In this document: in pieces, positions 8,931-17,100 of the stretch | Layout of the letters: the number at the start of each line of letters is the position of its first letter | Numbering within the stretch: position 1 is the stretch's first letter | Source of the DNA: Planctomycetota bacterium | GTDB taxonomy: Bacteria; Planctomycetota; UBA1135; GCA-002686595 | Length of the DNA: 64,000 nucleotides | Assembly: GCA_016714045.1 (NCBI GenBank) | Contig: JADJNY010000003.1 | Location: 434,001-498,000, forward strand | Reading direction: 5' to 3' | Notes under the pieces: model-generated | Told to the model about the DNA's origin: nothing | Databases searched by the model: none | What the model saw: the letters and a program-made list of their open reading frames with translations, nothing else | Position numbers and translations under genes: made by a program

Positions 8931-9941
8931 TCAGCGTTTCCGACGTCCACGCGCTTTCTCGCGCGGCGACGCGCCGTCCTCCCGCGCGTAGACCGCGCTC
9001 AGCGCCTCGACCGCGCACCGCAGCGCCGCGCGCAACTCGGCCGGCTCGAGCGCCTCGACCGACGGTCCGAGGCGCAGGAGGTCGCTGGCGGCGACGTCGA
9101 TCGATTCGATCGGGATCGCGAGCACGTGCCAGCCGTCGCGATCGACGGGCGCAGCCTTCGCGACGGCCTCCGCCATCGCCTGGCTCATCCGCGCGAGCGA
9201 ACGCAGCGCGTCCGGACGCGCGCGCACGACGGCCCGCTCCGACTGCATCCGTCGCTCGTAGTCGCCGGCGAACTCCTTCCAGTAGCGAGCCAGGTCGAAG
9301 CGCCGCGGGACCGCGCCGAGCTCCGCCTCGACGCGCAGCGCCTCGATCGAGCCGACGCGGTACGTGCGCGGCTTCCCGTCGACGGCCGCGACGAGGTACC
9401 AGACGCCCGACTTGAGCACGAGCCCGAGCGGCGTCGCGCGGCGCTCCACGACGCTCTTCCAACTCGCGTAGCGCATCGCGACGCGTCGACCCGTCCACAC
9501 GGCGGCGGCGAGCTCGGGGAGGAGGCGCTGGTCCTCGGGCGCCTGGAACCACGCGACCGGATCGAGGTGGAAGCGCGCCGCGACGCGCTCCGCGTCCTTC
9601 GCCGCGTCGTCGGAGAGCGCCGCGAGCAGTTTCATCCGCGTGCGTTCGACCGCGGGCCCGAGACCGAGCTGCGCCGCGGCGAACGGGACGCCCGCGAGGA
9701 AGAGGCTCTCGGCTTCGGTTCGATCGAGGCCCGTGAGGCGCGTCCGGTAGCCGTGCCGCAGTTGGAACCCGCCGTTGCGGCCGGTTTCGGCGTGGACGGG
9801 CACGCCCGCCGCGCTGAGCGCGTCGATGTCGCGGTAGATCGTGCGCACCGAGACCTCGAAGGTCGTGGCGAGCGCCTGCGCGGAGACGCGTCCGCGCGTC
9901 TGCAGCGTGAGGAGGATGGCGAGCAGGCGGCTGTGCTGCAT
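8931..9941 (-). CDS. WYL-domain transcriptional regulator (YafY/DeoR-like)
   Basis: A 336-residue DNA-binding regulator. The N-terminal winged HTH (RLLAILLTLQTRGRVSAQALATTFEVSVRTIYRDIDAL) is the DeoR/YafY type, with the recognition helix SVRTIYRDI. A WYL domain follows (VWYLVAAVDGKPRTYRVGSI), thought to bind ligands or nucleic acid ends. The C-terminus is basic (EKARGRRKR). The ATG giving MQHSRLLAILL is the natural start; upstream in-frame sequence is Arg/Ala-rich and noncoding in character. It is transcribed with the DUF1579-like gene. Confidence 0.9.
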   Translation of the reverse strand: MQHSRLLAILLTLQTRGRVSAQALATTFEVSVRTIYRDIDALSAAGVPVHAETGRNGGFQLRHGYRTRLTGLDRTEAESLFLAGVPFAAAQLGLGPAVERTRMKLLAALSDDAAKDAERVAARFHLDPVAWFQAPEDQRLLPELAAAVWTGRRVAMRYASWKSVVERRATPLGLVLKSGVWYLVAAVDGKPRTYRVGSIEALRVEAELGAVPRRFDLARYWKEFAGDYERRMQSERAVVRARPDALRSLARMSQAMAEAVAKAAPVDRDGWHVLAIPIESIDVAASDLLRLGPSVEALEPAELRAALRCAVEALSAVYAREDGASPREKARGRRKR

Positions 9942-10337
9942 GCGCGGAGCGCGGCGTGGAGCGTCCTTCCGGACGGGGTGCGCCGGCGCGCATGCTAGCG
10001 CGCTCCGCGGACGACGGGGCGGGCTCCGTGCCGAGCGCGAGCGCGCGGACGCGGAGCGCCAACGAAGGAACACCGTCGAGGCACTTCCCGCTCGCTCGGG
10101 AGCGCGCCGGCCGTGCGGCGATTCCGTCGAGCGTCCGCGTCGTCATCGCTCCTTGCCGGAAGGCTCCTGGAAGACCCCGCCGAGCACCGCCGATGGTCCC
10201 ACGGGTTCCGAGTCTCCTCGAAGCGGACGCGGTGCGGCGCGCGTCGACCGCGCTCGGTGCGTACGCACTTCGCGGATCGGGCATGTCCAGCTCGTCATCG
10301 CACGCGCCTCGGGAGAGGGCGGATGCTCGAGGACAGC
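9942..10337. other. Divergent intergenic region, nothing specific seen
   Basis: A 396-bp spacer between the WYL regulator (leftward) and the VCBS protein (rightward). It is as GC-rich as coding DNA, but no reading frame in it resembles a protein. I see no convincing promoter, repeat or RNA. Confidence 0.35.
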
Positions 10338-11933
10338 ATGCACGCCACCTTTCGAACCCCGTTCCTCCTCTTCCTCTCCGGCGCACTCGTCTCGATCGCT
10401 TCGGCGCAGGAGCTGAGCTTCCAGCCGCGCGCGGACTTCGACTTCGCGGCCGAGCTGCCGCGGCAAATGGCGCAGGCCGACTTCGACCACGACGGCCACC
10501 TCGACCTGGTCGCGACGAACCTCGGTCAGGGCGGCGGGCGCATCGACGTGCATTTCGGCGACGGGAGTTCGGACTTCGGTTCGAACTACGAGCTCCCGCT
10601 CCCGTCGGCGGAGGCGCTTGGCCTCGGCGACTTCGACCACGACGGCTGGATGGACATCGCCGCGGGCATCACGGTCTGGGCGCACCAGGACGTCCATCTC
10701 TTCCGCAACGATCATGCGGGCGGCTTCACGCCTTCCACCGTCCTCTACCCGCTCGCGTACGGGCCGAAGGGCCTCGCGGCGGCCGACTTCGACGGGGACG
10801 GACACCTCGATCTCGCGATCGCCTCGACGTCGAGTTCGAACGTGCTGACGTGGTTCCCGGGGAACGGCGACATGACCTTCGACGCCGGCCGCGTCGTGCC
10901 TTCGACGAGCCAGGACTCGGCCACGCGCCTGATCGCCGCCGATTTCAACGCGGACGGCAAGCCCGACATGGCGATGTCGCGCACGACGGGCGCGCGCGTG
11001 TTCATCAACCCGCTGCCCGGTTTCCAGTTCCAGAACTCGTTCGACCTGCCGACCAACGCTCCGATCGTGAGCCTCGCCGCCGCGGACGTCGACGGCGACG
11101 GCGTCCTCGACCTCGTGACGGCGAGCGGCACCGGCTTCCTCGACGTGTGGCAGGGCGCGGGCGACGGCACCTTCGGACTGCTGCAGGAGTACCCCGTGCC
11201 CGGCGCCCCGAGCGATCTGCGCGCGGGCGACGTGAACTCCGATGGCGTCGTCGACGTGTTGATCTCGAGCTCGAGCGGGCTCCAGCTCTACCTCGGACTC
11301 GGCGGCGGCGCGTTCGGCGCGCAACAGACCGTCGCGAGCGGCGTGCAGCCGACCGCGTGCGAGCTCGGCGACTGGAACGGCGACGGCCGGCTCGATCTCG
11401 CGACGGCGTGCAGCAACGGCGGCGGCCAGGCGTACCTGTCGGTGCACGAACAGCGCGCGCCGACCGCGGAGGCGTACTGCTTCGGCGACGGATCGGTGCC
11501 CACCGCCTGTCCGTGCGGGAACACGGGTGCGACGGGGAACGGCTGTGCGAGCTCGTTCAACGCGGCGGGCGCGCACTTGACTGCGACCGGCTCGACGGCG
11601 CAGGACGACGTCGTGCTCGTCGGCTCGGGCATGCAGGCGACGGGCACGTGCCTCTTCCTGCAGGGCGACCTCGTCGATCCCGTCGGGGTCGTGTTCGGCG
11701 ACGGCGTCTCGTGCACGGGCGGCGCGCTCCTGCGCCTCCGCAGCGTGACGCTCGCGAGCGGCTGGGCGTCGTTCCCGGCGCCACCGGAGACGGTGACGCT
11801 GTCGGCGCGCGGCGGCGTCGTCGTCGGCTCGGGCGCGGTGCGCTCGTACACCGTCTACTACCGCAACGCGGCGGCGGCGTTCTGTCCGCCGGCGACGTTC
11901 AACGCGGCGAACGCGTATCGCATCACCTGGTAG
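10338..11933 (+). CDS. Secreted FG-GAP/VCBS-repeat protein with planctomycete C-terminal domain
   Basis: A 531-residue exported protein. The chosen ATG has GAGG 7 bases upstream and gives a clean signal peptide (TPFLLFLSGALVSIASAQ). About seven beta-propeller blades follow, each with a calcium-type loop such as DFDHDGHLDL, DFDGDGHLDL, DVDGDGVLDL and DWNGDGRLDL. The last 150 residues form a Cys-containing module (YCFGDG, CPCGNTG, GNGC; then YYRNAAAAFCPPATFN ending ITW) that recurs on other genes in this window. A start 15 bp upstream is possible. The role is probably cell-surface or extracellular binding; no enzymatic residues are visible. Confidence 0.88.
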   Translation: MHATFRTPFLLFLSGALVSIASAQELSFQPRADFDFAAELPRQMAQADFDHDGHLDLVATNLGQGGGRIDVHFGDGSSDFGSNYELPLPSAEALGLGDFDHDGWMDIAAGITVWAHQDVHLFRNDHAGGFTPSTVLYPLAYGPKGLAAADFDGDGHLDLAIASTSSSNVLTWFPGNGDMTFDAGRVVPSTSQDSATRLIAADFNADGKPDMAMSRTTGARVFINPLPGFQFQNSFDLPTNAPIVSLAAADVDGDGVLDLVTASGTGFLDVWQGAGDGTFGLLQEYPVPGAPSDLRAGDVNSDGVVDVLISSSSGLQLYLGLGGGAFGAQQTVASGVQPTACELGDWNGDGRLDLATACSNGGGQAYLSVHEQRAPTAEAYCFGDGSVPTACPCGNTGATGNGCASSFNAAGAHLTATGSTAQDDVVLVGSGMQATGTCLFLQGDLVDPVGVVFGDGVSCTGGALLRLRSVTLASGWASFPAPPETVTLSARGGVVVGSGAVRSYTVYYRNAAAAFCPPATFNAANAYRITW

Positions 11934-11999
11934 CAGCGCCGCGCTCCGCACGTCTCGTCCCGGCGCGCTGGTGCCCATCGGCCGGTTGGGCGCGGGGCG

Positions 12000-12018
12000 G
12001 CGACTCGAGCCGAGTCGC
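12000..12018. terminator. Candidate bidirectional terminator hairpin
   Basis: Perfect 8-bp arms GCGACTCG / CGAGTCGC are separated by 3 nt. They lie between the convergent VCBS gene and the cytochrome gene. There is no T-run, so this is a candidate based on position and structure only. Confidence 0.4.
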
Positions 12019-12024
12019 GAGCTC

Positions 12025-13092
12025 CTAGTCGGGGTTCGCGCTGTCGTGGCACTGCAGGCACAAGTTGCCCTGCGACGTGCCGTTCGAGTCGCCGTCCTCG
12101 GTGAGCTGGCCCGTGCCGGATCGGAAGATCAGCCCGCGCGGCCGACCGTTGCCGTGCGCCTTGTGGCACGTCATGCACGACGGCGTCGCGTCCGAACCCG
12201 CGGGGAACCAGATGCCCGTGGAACTCAGGACCTTCACGCGGTTCACGTGCGAGTTGTAGCGGGTGCGCATGGACCCCTCGAGGTTCTCGTCCTCGACCGG
12301 GTGCTCGGAGAGCGCACCTCCGCCTCCTCCTCCGCCTCCGCCACCGCCGTCGAGTTGGTTTCCATGCACGCGTGAGTGACAGCCGCCGCACCAGCGCGCG
12401 ATCGCGGAGCGCTGCGTGTTCGGCTCGTTCCAATCGACCTGGGACTCGTCGTACGCGAGCGAGTGGCGCACGTAGACGTCGCGCGCCAGGTTGTTGGCTC
12501 CGTTGGCGGTGTAGGTGACGAAGCGCGCGAGCGCGTTGCCGGGGTTCACCTTCAAGTTGCGGTACTGGCTCCCCGTCGGATGACCCGCTCCGACCGCTCC
12601 GTGGGGGTCGTGGCAGTTGATGCAGGTGAGGCCGCGTCCTGCGCCGTTTTCGTTCGCGGGGTTCCACGTCGGCACGGAGTCGGGCGCGTTCTCGAGCGCG
12701 TCGAGCGTGTGTCCCGTGTTCACCACCGTCGTGACACCGAGGCGGTTCAGGTAGCCGCCGAGTCGGACGACGCTCGGTTGGTCGCCCGAGTTCACGGGCC
12801 CCATCACGTCCGTCGCGGCCGCGGAGCCGTCGTGGCACGAGAGGCAGAGGTCGTTGACGTCCTGGCGCAGGAGCTTCTTGTTCGGACCGCGCGGGCCGAG
12901 CGGGACGAAGTTGCCCGGTCGATTGGGCGCAGTTCCGTGCCCCTGGCTGAAGTGCATCACGTGACAGTCGCTGCACCGCAGCGTCGAGCCCGTGTGGTAG
13001 TCGCCGGCGCGCGCGAGCGGCGCGAGGAGGAGGGCCGCGGTGGCGCATGCAGCGGCGAGGAGGCGCGCGGAGTGGACGCGCGGAGACGACAC
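12025..13092 (-). CDS. Exported multiheme (six CXXCH) c-type cytochrome
   Basis: A 355-residue exported protein with six heme-c motifs: CSDCH, CLSCH, CINCH, CGGCH, CMTCH and CLQCH. Pairing of the motifs resembles doubled-CXXCH and decaheme/NapC-like carriers, so it is presumably an electron carrier in the periplasm or at the outer surface. The GTG start is chosen because it gives a signal peptide ending LLLAPLARAG right before the first heme. An ATG 177 bp upstream would add a low-complexity leader, so the start is uncertain. A run of 11 glycines (codons at 12318-12350) separates hemes 4 and 5. No heme-lyase or reductase gene is adjacent. Confidence 0.8.
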   Translation of the reverse strand: MSSPRVHSARLLAAACATAALLLAPLARAGDYHTGSTLRCSDCHVMHFSQGHGTAPNRPGNFVPLGPRGPNKKLLRQDVNDLCLSCHDGSAAATDVMGPVNSGDQPSVVRLGGYLNRLGVTTVVNTGHTLDALENAPDSVPTWNPANENGAGRGLTCINCHDPHGAVGAGHPTGSQYRNLKVNPGNALARFVTYTANGANNLARDVYVRHSLAYDESQVDWNEPNTQRSAIARWCGGCHSRVHGNQLDGGGGGGGGGGGALSEHPVEDENLEGSMRTRYNSHVNRVKVLSSTGIWFPAGSDATPSCMTCHKAHGNGRPRGLIFRSGTGQLTEDGDSNGTSQGNLCLQCHDSANPD

Positions 13093-13396
13093 GCCGCAGG
13101 GGGGCCGAGATCCGCGGGGGAGGGGGCTCTGGTGGGGCGCGGGGAGCACGGTCAAGGCCGCGGACGCGGCGCACTCCCTGAAACCTACCCCCGACGGCGC
13201 AGGTCGGCCCTGGGCTCGAGGGCGCAGCTCGATGGACCCCGGGGGCGCAGGTGGCGTGGTCGAGCGCACGCGCCAAGGCGTGGCAGCAGGGATTCCCGGG
13301 AGCGCGAGTGAGGGACCGCCCGGGGGCCTCGGGTAGGATCAGGGAGCGCGACGGCCGCGCAGCGCTCCCTGGACTCTCGAGGTAGGAAGGCTCCCC
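13093..13396. other. Divergent intergenic region, nothing specific seen
   Basis: A 304-bp spacer between the cytochrome (leftward) and a small unknown gene (rightward). It contains an open frame continuous with the cytochrome, but its composition is Pro/Arg-rich and unlike a protein. No promoter could be identified with confidence. Confidence 0.3.
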
Positions 13397-13843
13397 ATGC
13401 ATTCGATCTTCGTGCATCTGCTGGACGTGTCCCGAGACGAGATCAGCGACTACTTCGACGCGCACGCCGAGCGTGGGCTGCGCGATCACTGGTACTCGCC
13501 GAAGCGTTCCGATCCGGTCTTCACGATCCGCTTCCCGCACGGGAACTCCGAGTTCCGCGACGCGGAGAATCGCAATCACGTCGCGGCGGCGCTCGGGCGC
13601 GCGCCGGACCTGACGGTGCAGTTCGACGCGGGCGCGAAGCACCCCGGTCATAAGGAGCTGCGCGCGTTCCTCGTCGCGCTCTTCGGAGAGTTCACGGGCG
13701 TCGCGCTCGACGACCTCTCGCAGCACGTGTGGACGGTGGACGAGCTGAAGGCGGACACGCACGTCGGCGGCTTCGCGTTCGCGGACCACGAGAGCTGGCG
13801 CAAGCAGCACAAGGTGCAGGCGCCCAACGCTCGACACGGGTAG
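13397..13843 (+). CDS. Small hypothetical protein
   Basis: A 148-residue protein with no signal peptide or membrane segment, beginning MHSIFVHLLDVSRDEISDYF. A purine-rich Shine-Dalgarno (GGAAGG) sits 8 bases before the ATG. Residue content is balanced, with conserved-looking aromatic and acidic positions (RDHWYSPKRSDPVFTIRFPHGNSEF; DDLSQHVWTVDEL). That argues that this is real rather than a shadow frame. It is probably a cytoplasmic single-domain protein. I do not recognise the family. Confidence 0.7.
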   Translation: MHSIFVHLLDVSRDEISDYFDAHAERGLRDHWYSPKRSDPVFTIRFPHGNSEFRDAENRNHVAAALGRAPDLTVQFDAGAKHPGHKELRAFLVALFGEFTGVALDDLSQHVWTVDELKADTHVGGFAFADHESWRKQHKVQAPNARHG

Positions 13844-13879
13844 CGCGATGCGAGTAGCGCGACACGCTAGGTCGACACG
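13831..13879. repeat. Short direct repeats at the end of the small hypothetical gene
   Basis: gtagcgcga occurs at 13840-13848 (including the stop TAG) and again at 13854-13862. tcgacacg occurs at 13831-13838 and 13872-13879. The gene end thus appears duplicated in degenerate form just downstream, like the helicase and sugar-dehydrogenase gene ends, though this case is short. Confidence 0.35.
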
Positions 13880-14126
13880 CGTCGTGCGTCGCCGCCCGTC
13901 GTGAGGACGGCGCGCGCGCGGCGCCTTCTTCGCGAACGGCATGGAGGTCGCCCCTCACCGGGCGCCGTGAAGGCGAACGCCCGTCGGTCGGCGCTGCCCT
14001 TCGAGTCGCGGGCTCTTGGCTCACTTCGCTGGGCTCCCCGGTCCCGTCGCTAGGCGCTTGGCGCGCGTCGTGAGTACGAACCGGCGGGTAGACTCGCCCC
14101 CTTCTCATTCAGGAAGGGTCTTCCCC

Positions 14127-17100
14127 ATGCTCCTCCTCGTACTCGCGCTCGCCCAACAGACCTTCGATCCGTTCCCCCCGACGCCGTTCGATCGCGTGAT
14201 CGCGATCACGCTCGACGCGCAGGACACCGTGCTCGCGGGTCACGGACGCGCGGAGCGCGTGACGTACAGGACGGAGTTCTCGGGCACCCTGCACCTGTGG
14301 ACGAAGTCGGCGGGGGAGCTCGATCTCTTCCTGCGCGTCGAGACGCCGGCTGGCGAGCTCGTGATGGAGGACGACAACACGGGCGGTGTGACGACGCCGT
14401 ATGTGAAGCTCGAGGTCGAGGCGGGGCGCGAGCTCGTGATCGTCACCGCCGTCGCGAAGGGTGAGAGCTTGGGCTCCGCCGAGCTGTGCGCGATCGCCGC
14501 GCCCGAGACATCGGAGACGCGTGCGGTTGCGGAGGCGGCGAAGGTCGCGATCCACGAAGTGAAGCGTATTCGCGAAGCTGGAGACCTGGATGCTGGACGC
14601 AAGCGCGCGCAGGAGACGCTCGACGCGTGTCTCGCCGTTCCCGCGGGCCGGTCGAGCGAGCTCGTGATCGCGGGGATGTGGGAGCTTCAGTTCGAGACGG
14701 ACCGGCTCTCGCTCCTCCGACCCACAGAGGCCGCACGGAGGCACGCCCATGGCCACCGCACGCGGACGCTGCCAGAGCACCACCCAGATCTGCAGAGAGC
14801 GCGTGTGAACCTGGCCGCGACGCTGAACACGCTGGGCGACCCCAAGGGTGCGCGCGCGCTGCTCGAGCGCGGGCTCGAGGTCCTTTTGCGGACGCTGCCC
14901 GAGGATCATCCGGACCTGCAGACAGCGCGGCTGAGCTTGGCCGCGACGATCAAGTCGCTTGGTGACCTCGAGGGTGCGCGCGCCCTCGAGAAGAGCGTGC
15001 TCGAAATCCGCTTGCGGACGCTGCCCGAGGACCACCCCGACCTGCAGCGGGCAGAGCTGAACCTAGCCGCGACGCTGTACAAACTCGGGAACTTCGAGGG
15101 AGCCCGCACGCTGCAAGAGCACGTGCTCGAGGTCCGCACAAGGACGTTGCCCGAGGAACACCCCGACTTGCACGCGGTGGGCCACAGCTTGGCCGTGACG
15201 CTTTTCAAGCTCGGGGACTTCGAGGGTGCCCGCGTGCTGCAAGACCGCGTGCTCGAGGTCCGCACGAGGACGTTGCCCGAGGAACACCCCGACCTGCACG
15301 CGGCGCGGCATAACCTGGCCGCGACGAGGCTCTCGCTCGGCGACCTCGAGGGTGCGCGTGCTCTCCAGGAGCGCGTGCTCGAGGTCTTCTCTAGGACCCT
15401 GCCCGAGGAGCACCCCGGCCTGCAAATGGCGCGGCAGAATCTGGCCATGACGCTCCGCACACTCGGTGAACTGCGGGGTGCGCTCAAGCTCGAGGAACGT
15501 GTGCTCGATGTCCGTACGAAGACGCTGCCCGAGGAGCATCCCGATCTGCAGGCGGCGCGGGGCAACTTGGCCTTGACGATGCACGCGCTTGGCGACCTTC
15601 AGGGTGCTCGCGCCCTCCAGGAGCGCGTGCTCCAAGTCCGCATGAGGTCGCTGCCCGAGGAGCACCCTCACGTCCAGCTGGCGCGGCTAGGCCTTGCCGG
15701 GACGATTGCGGCGCTCGGTGACCTTCAAGGTGCGCGCGGCCTCGAGGAGCGCGCGCTCGAGGTCCTCACGAAGACGCTGCCCGAGGAGCACCCCGACCTG
15801 CAGGCGGCACGGACTGGCCTAGCGGCAACGATCGCGCAACTCGGCGATGACCCAGCTGCCCGCGCTCTGGCGGAGCGCGTGCTCGAGGTCCGCACGAAGA
15901 CGCTGCCCGAGGACCACCCCGATCTGCAAGCGGCGCGGCACAACCTGGCAGCGACGATGCACTCACTCGGCGACCTTCAAGGTGCGCGTGCGCTCCAGGA
16001 GCGGGTGCTCGAGGTCCTCGCGAAGACACTGCCCGAGGAGCACCCCAACTTGCAAGGGGCGCGGCAGAACCTGGCAGCGACGATGCACTCACTCGGCGAC
16101 CTTCAGGGTGCGCGCGCGCTCGAGGAGCGGGTGCTCGAGGTCCTCACGAGGACACTGCCCAGTCAGCACCCCGACTTGCAAGGGGCGCGGCAGAACCTCG
16201 CGACGACGATCGCATCACTCGGCGACATGCAGAGTGCGCGCGCGCTCCAGGAGCGGGCGCTCGAGGTCCTCTCGGAGACACTGCCCGAGGAGCATCCCGA
16301 CCTGCAGGCAGCCCGGCTGAACCTGGCCGGGATGATCAAGGCCCTCGGCGACCTGCAGGGTGCCTCCGCGCTCCAGGAGCGAGTGCTCGAGGTCTACTCG
16401 CGGACGCTGCCCGAGGAGCATCCCAACCTGCAGCGCACGCGGTACAACCTAGCCGGGACGTTGCTCACGCAGGCTTCCGGCCCCTCGAGAGGGCCTGGAA
16501 GGGAAAAAAGTCGTGAGCGGGACGGGGAGAGTGGGCGAGGCCTAAACCTCCTGCGTGATATCAGCTGGGCTCAGAGTCGCAATGCGCGCGAAGTGCGGCT
16601 CCACGTACCCGTCCGGGAGGCGGAAGCGCGATCTGCGAGCTTGACCGATTTCCTGGGGTTCACTCTGTCGGTGGCACTGGGCTACGGCGGTTCAGACCCG
16701 TGCACGACGCTGCAACCGGCAGCCTTCCTCTACAGCGAGTCGACGCGCAACGCGGGCGTGGCGTCGAGTGCCGCGGGTCGTCGAGGGGCTCGAGCCGAAG
16801 GCTATGCGGAGGCTCGTGCTCGACTGCGACACGCGACGGACGAGCTCGCGCGGTTGGTGCAGGCTGGCACGAGCCGCGAGGGTTTCCGCACGGCGTTGGC
16901 CGAGCGCGAAGCGGCGGAGACGGAGCTCCTGGAACTCGGACGCAAGGCCTCGGGGGGAAAGGCCACGGGCCTCGAGCTCGATCTCGACACGCTCAGCGCC
17001 GCGCTGAAGCCTGGTGATGCGGCCGTCGCGTACCGGAGCTACACGCGCTTCGACCTGAAGTGGCCCGCGGCTCCCAACGCGGATGGAGTCACGGCCCCCG

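Noticed and set aside
14766..16470. CRISPR-like regular repeats
   Set aside because: The periodic 126-bp units are in-frame TPR codons without unique spacers.
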